This document shows positions 50,586 through 60,149 of a DNA stretch of 64,000 nt, piece by piece. The position numbers and the translations under genes are program-made. The notes beneath the pieces were generated by a model. The model made no database searches and was not told the origin of the DNA. It was given only the letters and a program-made list of their open reading frames with translations. The stretch comes from Frankia sp. QA3 (GTDB lineage Bacteria; Actinomycetota; Actinomycetes; Frankiales; Frankiaceae). How positions within the stretch are numbered: position 1 is the first letter of the stretch; each line of letters begins with the position of its first letter. The stretch lies in the NCBI RefSeq assembly GCF_000262465.1, contig NZ_CM001489.1:5521067-5585066 (forward strand), given 5' to 3'.

Positions 50586-52250
50586 TCAGGCGCTGCGCAG
50601 GCGCCTGATCAACGCATTCGTGGAGCTGTCATGACGCAGCTCCGGGGAGCCCGGAGAGGTCAGCTCGGGCACGATCCGCCCGGCGAGCGCCTTGCCGAGT
50701 TCAACGCCCCACTGGTCGAAGCTGTTGATGCCCCAGATCGCCCCCTGGGTGAACACCTTGTGCTCGTACAGCGCGATGAGCTGCCCGAGTACGAACGGGG
50801 TCAGCTTCGGGGCGAGCAGGGTGTTGGTCGGCCGGTTACCCGGGAACGTCCGGTGCGGGACGAGTTCCGGCGCGACCCCCTCGGCGGCCACCTCCTCGGC
50901 GGTCTTGCCGAACGCGAGGGCCTCGGTCTGCGCGAGGAAGTTGGCCAGCAGCAGCGCGTGCTGATCCGGCCCGTCCGCCGGTCCCACGCCGGGATGATTC
51001 GGCTCGACGAAGCCGAGGAAATCGGCCGGGACGATTGTCGTCCCCTGGTGCAGCAGCTGGTAGTAGGCGTGCTGCCCGTTGGTCCCCGGCGTTCCCCAGA
51101 CAATCGGTCCGGTCTGCGTCGGCACCGGTCGGCCGGCGAGATCGACACTCTTGCCGTTGCTCTCCATGTCGAGCTGCTGCAGATAGGCCGGAAAACGATT
51201 GAGGTACTGGCTGTAGGGCAGCACGGCGTGCGCGGCGAAATCGTGGAAGTCGCGGTACCACACGCCGATCAGCCCGAGCAGCACGGGCAGGTTCCGCTCG
51301 AACGGCGCGGTCCGGAAGTGCGTGTCCATCGCGGCGAACCCGGCGAGGAACTCGCGGAAGGCCGCCGGCCCGATCGCGATCATCACCGACAGCCCGATCG
51401 CCGAGCCCACCGAGTACCGGCCGCCCACCCAGTCCCAGAACTCGAACATGTTCTCGGGGTCGATGCCGAACTCCGCAACCTTCTCGGCATTCGTCGACAC
51501 CGCGACGAAATGCCGGGAAACCGCGTCCTCACCGAGGGCGGCCGTCAGCCAGGAGCGGGCGGCCCGCGCGTTGGCGATCGTCTCCAGGGTGGTGAACGTC
51601 TTGGACGCGACGATGAACAGGGTCCGCGCCGGATCGAGGTCGACCGTCGCCTCCCAGATGTCGGTCGGGTCGACGTTGGAGACGAACCGGACCGCGATCC
51701 CGCGGTCGGAGTAGTCGCGCAGCGCTTCGTACGCCATCGCCGGGCCCAGGTCGGAGCCGCCGATACCGATGTTGACGACGGTGGTGATCCGCTCGCCGGT
51801 GGCGCCGCGCCACGCCCCCGAACGCACCTTCTCCGCGAACCCGGACATCCGGTCGAGCACCCGGTGCACCTCGGGCACCACGTCCACGCCGTCGACCTCG
51901 ATGCGGGTCCCCGCCGGTGCCCGCAGCGCCACGTGCAGCACCGGCCGGTTCTCGGTGACGTTGATCCGCGCGCCGCTGAACATGGCCTCGATCCGCTCGG
52001 CGAGCCGGACCCGCCGGGCGAGCGCCACGAGCAGCTCGACGGTGCGCGCGGTCAGCCGGTTCTTGGAGTAGTCGAGATAGAGCCCGTCCGTTTCGGCGGT
52101 GAACGCCTCACCGCGGGTGGGATCGGCGTCGAACAGGCCCCGCAGCGACACCTCGGACATCTCGCGCAGATGCGCCCTCAGCGCCGCCCATTCCTCCGTC
52201 GCGGTGATGTCGGGCGGAGCCACCAGGGCAGCGGGCTCGGTTGTCGACAT
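50586..52250 (-). CDS. pgi: Glucose-6-phosphate isomerase
   Basis: Interconverts glucose 6-phosphate and fructose 6-phosphate in glycolysis. 554 aa, normal for the family. Signatures: VVNIGIGGSDLGPAMAYEAL, FVSNVDPTDIWEAT, ASKTFTTLETIANA, FWDWVGGRYSVGSAIGLSVMIAIG, MESNGKSVD, WGTPGTNGQHAYYQLLHQGT and FDQWGVELGK. The ATG at 52250 gives the expected N-terminus; a longer frame to 52322 exists. The gene stands alone, with a kinase gene divergent upstream. Confidence 0.97.
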   Translation of the reverse strand: MSTTEPAALVAPPDITATEEWAALRAHLREMSEVSLRGLFDADPTRGEAFTAETDGLYLDYSKNRLTARTVELLVALARRVRLAERIEAMFSGARINVTENRPVLHVALRAPAGTRIEVDGVDVVPEVHRVLDRMSGFAEKVRSGAWRGATGERITTVVNIGIGGSDLGPAMAYEALRDYSDRGIAVRFVSNVDPTDIWEATVDLDPARTLFIVASKTFTTLETIANARAARSWLTAALGEDAVSRHFVAVSTNAEKVAEFGIDPENMFEFWDWVGGRYSVGSAIGLSVMIAIGPAAFREFLAGFAAMDTHFRTAPFERNLPVLLGLIGVWYRDFHDFAAHAVLPYSQYLNRFPAYLQQLDMESNGKSVDLAGRPVPTQTGPIVWGTPGTNGQHAYYQLLHQGTTIVPADFLGFVEPNHPGVGPADGPDQHALLLANFLAQTEALAFGKTAEEVAAEGVAPELVPHRTFPGNRPTNTLLAPKLTPFVLGQLIALYEHKVFTQGAIWGINSFDQWGVELGKALAGRIVPELTSPGSPELRHDSSTNALIRRLRSA

Positions 52251-52584
52251 GACGTGGGACGCCCTTCCTCGCAGGTTCAACACGTGCCGCCACAACCACC
52301 ATCGGTGTCCGTGGCACATCATCCGGAGTCCTGCCCGTCATCGGCGACCGTGGCGCATCATCCGGACCGTGGCGGAGCCGACACTCATCGGCCCCCGCCA
52401 GCATGCACATGTCGCCGATCCGACGTCGCAGCGCGCCCCCGGACGGGCGGCGGAATGGGAAGGTCGGGTGCGTAGGATCGCCAGGAACCCGACGAAGGCG
52501 TCATTGCAGGCCAGGACGCCGAAGTCGGGACGGGGACGGCGGTGCGGCGGGGTACCCGACGGCGTTAGCGGACGGATCTGAACC
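52251..52584. other. Divergent promoter region with 28-bp direct repeat
   Basis: No gene seen in the 334 bases between pgi and the first kinase. Two 28-bp copies (52300-52327 and 52339-52366) match at 25 positions and lie 50-116 bases upstream of pgi. They start CATCGG and end CATCATCCGGA. They may be operator half-sites or decayed coding sequence. Confidence 0.6.
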
Positions 52585-55164
52585 TTGTTGATTGACAGAT
52601 CACTGGTGGAGGCGGCGCTTCCGGGTTACACCGTCGAGGGCGACCTGGGCCGGGGCGGGTACGGGCTCGTGCTCGCCGGCCAGCACCGGCTCATCGGACG
52701 CAAGGTCGCCATCAAGATCCTGCTGGACACGTCCGACGATCCCGATCTGCGCGCCCGCTTCCTGGCCGAGGCCCGGGTGCTGGCCGAGCTCGACCACCCG
52801 CACATCGTGCGCATCCACGACTACGTCGAGCATGAGGGCACCTGCCTGCTGGTGATGGAGCTGCTCTCCGGCGGCACCCTCAAACAGCGGATCAGCACGG
52901 GTCCGGTGTCCCCCGAGACGACCTGCTCGATCGGCCTGGCCGCCGCCGCGGCCCTGGCCAACGCGCACACGCAGGGCGTGCTGCACCGCGACGTCAAGCC
53001 GGACAACATCATGTTCGCCGGGGACGGACTGCTCAAGGTCACCGACTTCGGCATCGCCAAGATCTTCGATGGGGCGGAGACGACGGCCAGCGCGATCCTC
53101 GGCACCCCGCGGTACATGGCCCCCGAACAGATCATGGGCGTGCGGCTGTTCCCGTCGACGGACCTCTACGCCCTAGCCGGGGTGCTCTACGAAATGATCG
53201 CCGGCCGGCCGCTGTTCGGTCGTCAGATGGCGGTGCAGCCGCTCACCCACCACCATCTGACGGTCATGCCGGAGCCGCTCACCACGGTTCCGCCGCCGGT
53301 CTCGATGGTGATCATGCGGGCGCTGGCGAAGGACCCGAACACCCGCTTCGCCGACGCGACCGATTTCGCCCTCGAACTCGCTCGCGCCGGCAGCCGAGCC
53401 TTCGGGCCGAACTGGTTGTCCCGGTCGGAGATCAAGGTTCGGGTGGACGACGAGATCCGGGAGGCGGCGCTCGGCGTCTCGTCCACCCCACGGCCGCCGA
53501 CCTCGGGCGTGCCGGGCTACCCGGGCGGACCCGCCCGCGGATCCGGCCCACGGCCCGGCTACCCGGCTGGGCCGGGCGCGTTCGGTAACCCCGCCGGCGT
53601 CGGCGGCCCGGCCCGGCCCGGCGGCCCCAGCGGACCAGGCGGTCCCGGCGGACCCGTAGGCCGCGGTGGGCCTGGGCCTGGTGGGCCTGGGCCTGCTGGA
53701 GCGGGGATGGGTGGCTATCCGCCGCCGCCTGGCGGCTACCAGGGGCGTCCCGGCACCCCGCCGTCAGGCCCCGGCGGTCCCGGTGGCCCGGGCAGCCCCG
53801 GGTTCACCGGCGCCCCCACCGTACGGGGCGGCCAGGCACCTGGGTCAGGCGGGTGGGGCGGCTATCCGCCGGGGAACACACCGCCGCCGTACACGCCGCC
53901 GCCGCGCCCGCTCGGTGGGGGGTACGCAGGCGCGCCCGGGGCCGGCGGACCGGGCGGCGCGCAGTTCGGCCCGCGCGCGGGCGGGCCGGGCGGCGTGCCC
54001 CTCGGTCCCACTCGTCAGGCCGTGGGCGCGCGCAACCGCACCCCGTGGATCATCGGCGGCGTCGCCTTCGTCCTCGTCGTCGCGCTCACCGTCGGCATCG
54101 TCCTGGCCGTGGCCAGCTCCGACGACGGCGGCGATCGCGGCCGCTCGGCCGCCGCCCGGATCGGCACCGCCTACCGCGGACCGGCGCTGTCCGTGCAGGG
54201 GCTGAGTCCGTACAGCCTCGAACTCGACCTCGACGGCTCGCTGCTCGTGTCCAGCCTGGCGACCGACCGGATCCAGAAGATCACCCCGGCCGGCGCCGCG
54301 AACGACTTCGCGGGCACCGGCGCGGGCGGGAGCGGCGGCGACGGCGGCCCGGCCATCGCGGCCCAGCTCAACGGCCCGGGCTCCACCACCCGGGACAAGG
54401 CCGGCAACATCTACATCGGAGACGCGCAGAACAACCGCATCCGCAAGATCTCGCCCGCTGGGGTGATCTCCACGATCGCCGGCACCGGCACCGCGGGTTA
54501 CAGCGGCGACGGCGGCCCGGCCACCGCGGCCCAGCTCAACAACGCCGAACAGGTGACCACCGGTCCCGACGGCAGCGTGTATTTCTCCGACTACGAAAAC
54601 CACCGGATCCGTAAGATCGACCCGGCGGGGATCATCACGACGTACGTCGGCACCGGCGTCGCCGGCTACACCGGCGCCGGCGGCCCGGCGACCCAGGCGA
54701 GGATCGACGGCCCGCACGAGATCACGATGACCGACGACGGCACGCTCTACTTCGCCGATCTGAGGAGCGAGACCATCCAGAAGGTCACCCCGGACGGCAT
54801 CATCAGCAGCGTCGCCGGCACCGGGGAGGCCGGCTACGCCGGGGACGGCGGCCCGGCCCGGTCGGCGAAGCTGAACGGGCCCTCGCTGTCGATCGGGCCG
54901 GACGGCAGGACCCTCTATCTCGCCGACTACCACAACAACCGGATCCGCAAGATCGACCCGAGCGGGATCATCACCACCGTCGCCGGCATCGGCACCGCGG
55001 GTTCCGGCGGCGACGGCGGCCCGGCGACCGCGGCCCAGCTCAAGAACCCGACCTCGGTGGTGGTCGACGGCGCCGGCGCGCTGTACATCGCGGACAACGG
55101 CAACGCCCGGGTCCGCCGCATCGACCCGAACGGCACGATCACGACGATCGCCCGGCCAGGCTGA
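52585..55164 (+). CDS. PknD-like Ser/Thr kinase with NHL beta-propeller
   Basis: Transmembrane Hanks-type kinase. Kinase domain residues about 10-275: GDLGRGGYGLVLAG, catalytic Lys in VAIKIL, HRDVKPDNIMF, DFGIAK, GTPRYMAPEQ. A long Gly/Pro-rich linker follows, then one helix (WIIGGVAFVLVVALTVGIVLAVASS). Outside is a beta-propeller of about six NHL repeats, each with the pattern IAGTGTAGYSGDGGPATAAQLNxP and a partner NNRIRKIDPAG. The layout is that of M. tuberculosis PknD. The start is TTG at 52585 or 52588. Followed after 117 bases by a close paralogue. Confidence 0.9.
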   Translation: MLIDRSLVEAALPGYTVEGDLGRGGYGLVLAGQHRLIGRKVAIKILLDTSDDPDLRARFLAEARVLAELDHPHIVRIHDYVEHEGTCLLVMELLSGGTLKQRISTGPVSPETTCSIGLAAAAALANAHTQGVLHRDVKPDNIMFAGDGLLKVTDFGIAKIFDGAETTASAILGTPRYMAPEQIMGVRLFPSTDLYALAGVLYEMIAGRPLFGRQMAVQPLTHHHLTVMPEPLTTVPPPVSMVIMRALAKDPNTRFADATDFALELARAGSRAFGPNWLSRSEIKVRVDDEIREAALGVSSTPRPPTSGVPGYPGGPARGSGPRPGYPAGPGAFGNPAGVGGPARPGGPSGPGGPGGPVGRGGPGPGGPGPAGAGMGGYPPPPGGYQGRPGTPPSGPGGPGGPGSPGFTGAPTVRGGQAPGSGGWGGYPPGNTPPPYTPPPRPLGGGYAGAPGAGGPGGAQFGPRAGGPGGVPLGPTRQAVGARNRTPWIIGGVAFVLVVALTVGIVLAVASSDDGGDRGRSAAARIGTAYRGPALSVQGLSPYSLELDLDGSLLVSSLATDRIQKITPAGAANDFAGTGAGGSGGDGGPAIAAQLNGPGSTTRDKAGNIYIGDAQNNRIRKISPAGVISTIAGTGTAGYSGDGGPATAAQLNNAEQVTTGPDGSVYFSDYENHRIRKIDPAGIITTYVGTGVAGYTGAGGPATQARIDGPHEITMTDDGTLYFADLRSETIQKVTPDGIISSVAGTGEAGYAGDGGPARSAKLNGPSLSIGPDGRTLYLADYHNNRIRKIDPSGIITTVAGIGTAGSGGDGGPATAAQLKNPTSVVVDGAGALYIADNGNARVRRIDPNGTITTIARPG

Positions 55165-55281
55165 GTCGACCTCCCCCGGAGCCCCGCCCGCTCGGTGGAC
55201 GCCCCAGGGACCCGGGCCCGGGGCGGGCCCGAAGCGGGAATCGGGTGGTTCGGGGACGCCCCGCGCGACGTGGAAGGTCGG

Positions 55282-57594
55282 ATGACAGGACAGGTGGACA
55301 TCGGGCGCGTGGCCGCCGCCCTGCCCGGCTACGAGCTGGGCGGCGAGCTCGGCCGCGGTGGCTTCGGCGCCGTGCTCGCCGGCCGGCACCGGCTCATCGA
55401 CCGGGTCGTCGCGGTGAAGGTGCTGCTGGACCCGGGCGGCGCCGGCGGTGCCGACGACTTGCGCGCCCGGTTCCTCGCCGAGGCGCGGGTGCTGGCCGGG
55501 TTGGACCACCCCCACGTCGTGCGTATCTACGACTACGTCGAGCGCGACGGACTGTGCCTGCTCGTGATGGAGCAGCTCACCGGCGGCAGCCTGCGCCACC
55601 GGGGCCGGACGCTGACCGGCCCGGCGCAGGTGGGCACGATCGGCGTGGCGGCGGCGGTGGCACTGGCCGCCGCCCACGGGCGGGGCGTGCTGCACCGCGA
55701 TGTGAAGCCGGACAACCTGCTGTTCACCGGGGACGGCGTCCCCAAGGTCACCGACTTCGGCATCGCCAAGATCGTCGAGGCGACCGCGGCGACCACGACC
55801 GGGCTGGTCGGCACCCCGCGGTACATGGCACCGGAGCAGATCACCGGCGGGCGGCTCGGCCCGGGCACGGACCTCTACTCCCTCGGTGTGGTGCTGTACG
55901 AGCTGTTCGCGCGCCGCACGCCGTTCCCGCCCGACCTGCCGGTCGCCGCGCTGCTGCACCATCACCTGTCGGTGGCGCCGCTGCCCCTCACCGAGGTACC
56001 GGGACCGGTCGCCGACGTGATCATCTCGGCGATGGCGAAGGAGCCGTCGTGGCGGCCACCGTCAGCGCTGGACTTCGCGGTGCGGCTCGCCGCGGCGATG
56101 ACCGCGGCGCTCGGCCCGGGCTGGCTGGCGGCGAGCGGCATCCCGGTCCGCCTCCCCGACGACGTGCTCTCCGCGGCCGGCCACCACCCCGCCACCACGC
56201 CACAGCCGGGCACCACGCCACAGCCGGGCACCACGCCACAGCCGGGCACCACGACCCGCCTGAACACCGCGCCCCGTCCGGGACATCCCGTTGGTGCCGG
56301 GCAGCCTGGCCGTTCCTACCAGTCGGGGCCGGACGGCAGCGGGCCGCCGGACACCCGCGGGCAGCATCGCCCCGCTCCCGTGCGCGCCGGACGGCTGGCG
56401 TGGTGGGGTGGCCGCCGGCGCCTGGTGGTCATCTCGGTGGCGGCGGTGGGTGCGCTGGCCGTGGCGGCCGGGGTGCTCGTCGGCCTCGGGGCGTTCGGCG
56501 GCGACGGGAGCGACCGGCGCCCCGGCTACGCCGGCAAGCCCGTCACCTTCGCCGGGCTGTCCGACGCCGGCGGCCTCATGCTCGCCGCCGACGGCTCGCT
56601 CTACATCACCGATCCCGGCGTCGGCACCGGGCAGGGCCAGGTCGTCCGGCTCACCTCCGACGGCCGCGCCGACCGGATCGGCGGCAGCGGGCCGCGGCCG
56701 ACGCCGGCCGACGGCACGGCGTCGCCGTCGCCGTCCCCGCCGCCGGTGATCGGCGACGGCGGCACGTCCCTTGCCGCGGACCTGCAGGGCCCGGCCGGGG
56801 TGGCAGTCGGCCGGGACGGCGCGGTCTACCTGGCCGAGAGCGACGCCGGGCGGATCCGGCGGATCGGCCGGGACAGAGTCATCACCACGGTGGCCGGGGC
56901 CGGTCCCGACTATTCCGACGGGTTCACGGCGGACGTCGGCGACGCCACGAAGGCGCACCTGGACGACCCGAGTGCCGTCGCCGTCGACGACGACGGGGTG
57001 CTGTACGTGGCGGAGGGCTACCGGGTCCGGCGCATCGCGCAGGGCCGCATCACCACGGTCGCGGGTAAGTCGACCGAGTCCGGCTCGGCCGGCGACGGCG
57101 GCCCGGCGATCAACGCGACGCTGTACCAGCCCAGCGGACTGGCACTGGGCGACGACGGCAGCCTCTACGTCGCCGACACGGGCAACGAGACCGTGCGGCG
57201 GATCGACCCGTCGGGACGCATCACCCTGGTCGCCGGCCGGCCCGGCACGTACGGCCACCGGGGTGACGGCAAGGCCGCCACCGCGGCCCTGTTGGACGAC
57301 CCCAGGGGCCTCGCGCTCGGTCCCGACGGCTCGCTGTACATCGCCGACTCGGGCAACGACGTCATCCGTCGGGTGGACCGGCACGGGATCATCACCACGG
57401 TGGCCGGGACCGGCTCCTACTCCGCCGACGACCGGGACGGGGCGCTGGCCACCCAGACCCGGCTGAGTAACCCGGCCGGAGTGCTCGTCGACCCGACCGG
57501 GGCGATCTACATCGCCTGCTCCGGCGACGGGACGGTGCGGCGGGTCGGGCGGGACGGATTCATGACGACCGCCCTGCGACCGCCCGAGCGCTGA
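55282..57594 (+). CDS. Second PknD-like Ser/Thr kinase, paralogue
   Basis: Same architecture as the previous gene: GELGRGGFGAVLAG, VAVKVL, HRDVKPDNLLF, DFGIAK, GTPRYMAPEQ; a linker with three 6-residue TTPQPG repeats from 18-nt DNA repeats at 56194-56247; a helix (LVVISVAAVGALAVAAGVLVGLGAF); and an NHL propeller (SAGDGGPAINATLYQPSGLALG, GHRGDGKAATAALLDDPRGLALG and others). The ATG at 55282 has GGAAGG upstream and gives the MTGQVDIGRVAAALPGYEL start shared with the paralogue. The pair looks like a tandem duplication whose sensor parts have diverged. Confidence 0.9.
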   Translation: MTGQVDIGRVAAALPGYELGGELGRGGFGAVLAGRHRLIDRVVAVKVLLDPGGAGGADDLRARFLAEARVLAGLDHPHVVRIYDYVERDGLCLLVMEQLTGGSLRHRGRTLTGPAQVGTIGVAAAVALAAAHGRGVLHRDVKPDNLLFTGDGVPKVTDFGIAKIVEATAATTTGLVGTPRYMAPEQITGGRLGPGTDLYSLGVVLYELFARRTPFPPDLPVAALLHHHLSVAPLPLTEVPGPVADVIISAMAKEPSWRPPSALDFAVRLAAAMTAALGPGWLAASGIPVRLPDDVLSAAGHHPATTPQPGTTPQPGTTPQPGTTTRLNTAPRPGHPVGAGQPGRSYQSGPDGSGPPDTRGQHRPAPVRAGRLAWWGGRRRLVVISVAAVGALAVAAGVLVGLGAFGGDGSDRRPGYAGKPVTFAGLSDAGGLMLAADGSLYITDPGVGTGQGQVVRLTSDGRADRIGGSGPRPTPADGTASPSPSPPPVIGDGGTSLAADLQGPAGVAVGRDGAVYLAESDAGRIRRIGRDRVITTVAGAGPDYSDGFTADVGDATKAHLDDPSAVAVDDDGVLYVAEGYRVRRIAQGRITTVAGKSTESGSAGDGGPAINATLYQPSGLALGDDGSLYVADTGNETVRRIDPSGRITLVAGRPGTYGHRGDGKAATAALLDDPRGLALGPDGSLYIADSGNDVIRRVDRHGIITTVAGTGSYSADDRDGALATQTRLSNPAGVLVDPTGAIYIACSGDGTVRRVGRDGFMTTALRPPER
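56194..56247. repeat. 18-nt tandem repeat in second kinase gene
   Basis: Three exact copies of accacgccacagccgggc encode TTPQPG in the linker between kinase domain and membrane helix. Confidence 0.92.
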
Positions 57595-57899
57595 CCTGCG
57601 CCGAACCGCTCCGCCCGGGGTGCCGTCCAGGCATGGATGTGCAGATGGGTGTCCCGGCATGGGTGTCCCGGCATGGGTGTCCCGGCGTGGGCCTGGGCCG
57701 GCTGCCGGCTGCCCACTCGTGCCGGCGAAGCGCCGTCGCCGCCTGGATTGGCATACCTTCGCCGGTAGTCCCGCCAGCCCGGTCAGTGCCGCATGCCACT
57801 CGGTGCCGCTCACGGTCAGTTCCACGCCCCGATTGGTCGGTGCTTCGGTGGCGCCGCGCCTGGCGGGCGGCGGGTTCCGGACGGCTCTCTGGAGGACGC
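57595..57899. other. Gap with 14-bp tandem repeats
   Basis: 305 bases between the second kinase and the flavoenzyme. It holds three exact copies of atgggtgtcccggc (57645-57686) followed by a partial copy. A 14-bp unit is not coding. No gene seen; the flavoenzyme ribosome site (GGAGG) is at 57891-57895. Confidence 0.7.
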
Positions 57900-59483
57900 G
57901 TGAGCGGACCCGACCGGCGGTCGGTGTTACGGGCCGCGGGGAGAGGCGGGCTGGCCCTCGCCGGCGCCGGCCTCGGTGGCGCGCTACTCGCCGGCTGCCA
58001 CGGGGACACCCACCCCGCACCCTCCAGGACTGACTGGCAGGCCCTCGACACGCGCCTGACCGGCCCGCTGCTGCGCCCGGCGGACCCGCGATACGCCTCG
58101 GCCAGCATGCTGTTCGACCCGGCATTCGACGCGATCCGACCGCAGGCGGTCGCCCAGGCCGCCTCCGTCGCCGACGTCCAGGCCTGCGTCGACTTCGCCC
58201 GCCGGACGGGGCTGCCGCTGGCCGCCCGCGCCGGCGGGCACAGCTACGGCGGCTATTCCACGACGACCGGACTGGTCGTGGACGTCACCCCGATGGCCGA
58301 GGTGGCCGCGGCGCGCGGCCAGGTCGCGCGGATCGGGGCGGGCGCACTGCTCGTCGACGTGTACTCCGGTCTCGCGCGGGCGGGGCTGGCACTGCCCGCG
58401 GGTTCCTGCCCGACCGTGGGCATCGCCGGGCTCGCCCTGGGCGGCGGGATCGGTGTGCTCGGCCGCCGCTACGGCCTCACCTGTGACCGGATGGTCTCCG
58501 CCGAGGTGGTGCTGGCCTCCGGGGAGGTCGTACACACCGACGCGGACCACGAGCCGGACCTGTTCTGGGCGCTGCGCGGCGCGGGCGGCGGCAACGTCGG
58601 CATCGTCACCTCGTTCACCTTCGCCACCCACCGGGCGACGCCGCTGGTGCTGTTCACCTACCGCTGGGCCTGGGATGGCGCCGCCGACGTGCTGGCCGCG
58701 TGGCAGGACTGGATCTCCGCTCCCGGTGGCGCGCCGGAGAGCCTGTGGTCGACGTGCGTCGTCTACTCGGCGCCCTCCGCCGGCGTCGGCGGCACCCCGA
58801 CGCTGCGGGTGAGCGGGGTGCTGTCGGGCGGCGCCGGCGATGACGCCGTGGCCGGCCTGCGCGCGCAGCTCGCCGGCCTGGTCGACGCGGCCGGCCACCG
58901 GCCCACCGGGACCTACCTCACCACCCGGGGCCATCTGGAGGCGATGCTCATCGAGGCCGGCTGCGCGGGCCGCGGCGTCGAGTCCTGCCATCTGCGCGGC
59001 CGGACGCCGGGGGGCACCGTGGCGCGGGTCGCCCAGCGGGCCGCGTCGGCGTTCCTGCTGGAACCGATGCCGTCGCGCGGCGTCGAGGTGCTGCTGGGCG
59101 CGGTCGAGGAGCGCCAGCGCACCGCGGGGGCGGGCTCGGGCGGGGTGATCCTGGATTCCTGGGGCGGGGCGATCAACCGGGTCGCGCCGGGCGACACGGC
59201 GTTCGTCCATCGCCGCGCGATCGCCAGCGCCCAGTACGTCGCCGGCTATGCCCCGAACGCCACGCCGGCCGCGAAGGAGGCCAACCGCCGCTGGCTGCGT
59301 TCGACTGTCAAGGCGACGGCGCCATTCGTCTCCCGGTCCGCCTACCAGAACTACATCGACCCCGAGCTCACCGGCTGGGCGCAGGCGTACTACGGGGCGA
59401 ACCTGGATCGGCTGCGGCAGGTGAAGCGGGCCTACGACCCCGACGACCTGTTCCACTTCGCGCAGGGCATCACGCCGGCCTGA
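57900..59483 (+). CDS. Exported berberine-bridge-type FAD oxidase
   Basis: FAD-linked oxidoreductase of the berberine bridge enzyme family. The N-terminus is RRSVLRAAGRGGLALAGAGLGGALLAGC, with a twin-arginine motif and a lipobox-like Cys, so it is probably Tat-exported. The FAD domain has the covalent His in RAGGHSYGGYS and the second covalent Cys position in GSCPTVGIAGLALGGGIG, which suggests a bicovalent flavin. The C-terminal BBE segment is YYGANLDRLRQVKRAYDPDDLFHFAQGI. The GTG at 57900 follows GGAGG. Substrate unknown; such enzymes oxidise sugars or secondary metabolites. Confidence 0.88.
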   Translation: MSGPDRRSVLRAAGRGGLALAGAGLGGALLAGCHGDTHPAPSRTDWQALDTRLTGPLLRPADPRYASASMLFDPAFDAIRPQAVAQAASVADVQACVDFARRTGLPLAARAGGHSYGGYSTTTGLVVDVTPMAEVAAARGQVARIGAGALLVDVYSGLARAGLALPAGSCPTVGIAGLALGGGIGVLGRRYGLTCDRMVSAEVVLASGEVVHTDADHEPDLFWALRGAGGGNVGIVTSFTFATHRATPLVLFTYRWAWDGAADVLAAWQDWISAPGGAPESLWSTCVVYSAPSAGVGGTPTLRVSGVLSGGAGDDAVAGLRAQLAGLVDAAGHRPTGTYLTTRGHLEAMLIEAGCAGRGVESCHLRGRTPGGTVARVAQRAASAFLLEPMPSRGVEVLLGAVEERQRTAGAGSGGVILDSWGGAINRVAPGDTAFVHRRAIASAQYVAGYAPNATPAAKEANRRWLRSTVKATAPFVSRSAYQNYIDPELTGWAQAYYGANLDRLRQVKRAYDPDDLFHFAQGITPA

Positions 59484-59937
59484 CCGCCGGGGCGGGGATC
59501 CTGGCCACCGTTCCCCCGGCCGCCCCCGCCAGGCGCCAGGTGGGGCCCCGGGCCTCCAGCCCGCGGCGAAGATCGGTCACTTCTGGTAGCCACCCCGCGC
59601 CAGGAGTCGACGTCAGCCGGCCCGGGGTGGCATGAACCATTAGAGCCCGCCACGCCTACGTCGCCAATTGGCTACAGATGGTCATCTCACTGTCCGTTCA
59701 GTGTCCCGCCGGGGGTTACGCCGTGTCCGCGGCGGTGTCCGCCGGCGCGTCCGAGGCCGAACGGGACTGTGGGTCACCCGCGCCGGGTGGAGAGACGCCC
59801 GCCCGGCGAGGCGCCGCCGACCGATCGGCGATTCCCCTTGCGATGGCTACTCAAGGTGAGTACACACATGCTGTCGGTGACTTATCGACGTCGGTGTCCG
59901 TCCGGCAGTGTCGGCTGGCTGTGCTGCGAGGTCCTGC
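59484..59937. other. Intergenic region, no gene seen
   Basis: 454 bases. Several reading frames are open, but none has a ribosome site or a recognisable product. The last about 80 bases become less GC-rich and lead to the small membrane peptide at 59938, so a promoter and possibly a structured leader are likely here. I could not match it to a known riboswitch. Confidence 0.45.
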
Positions 59938-60096
59938 ATGAAGAGACTGATCTGGCCGTGGGGAATCGGGTTGTTCATCCTGTTCTTTGCGGTGACCGCC
60001 CCGAGTGACGCCGCTGACGTGGTGCACAACACCGTGGGCGTGCTGGGTGGGGTGGCCAACGGGCTGTCGGACTTCGTGTCCGAGACGACCGCCTGA
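59938..60096 (+). CDS. 52-codon small membrane peptide
   Basis: MKRLIWPWGIGLFILFFAV is a basic start plus one helix. TAPSDAADVVHNTVGVLGGVANGLSDFVSETTA is a short amphipathic outside part ending at a TGA at 60094-60096. Similar short proteins (a helix, then AADAV and a GL-rich tail) occur widely in actinobacteria without assigned function. No strong ribosome site precedes the ATG; AGGTCC lies about seven bases upstream. It converges on the transglycosylase gene. Confidence 0.6.
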   Translation: MKRLIWPWGIGLFILFFAVTAPSDAADVVHNTVGVLGGVANGLSDFVSETTA

Positions 60097-60149
60097 GCCG
60101 TCGCCGATCCGGCCGGCCGCCGCCGGAACAGGCGGACCGGCCGGGTGGG

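Noticed and set aside
50523..52475. Plus-strand open frame opposite pgi
   Set aside because: All pgi signatures are on the minus strand; this frame has shadow composition.
53845..55965. Long minus-strand open frame across both kinases
   Set aside because: Composition is a GC-bias shadow (Arg/Gly/Asp/Val-rich); the plus strand encodes clear kinase and NHL motifs.
59640..59937. c-di-AMP (ydaO) riboswitch before the wall-hydrolase region
   Set aside because: The conserved core sequences are not present, and the region lies on the wrong strand for the hydrolase gene.
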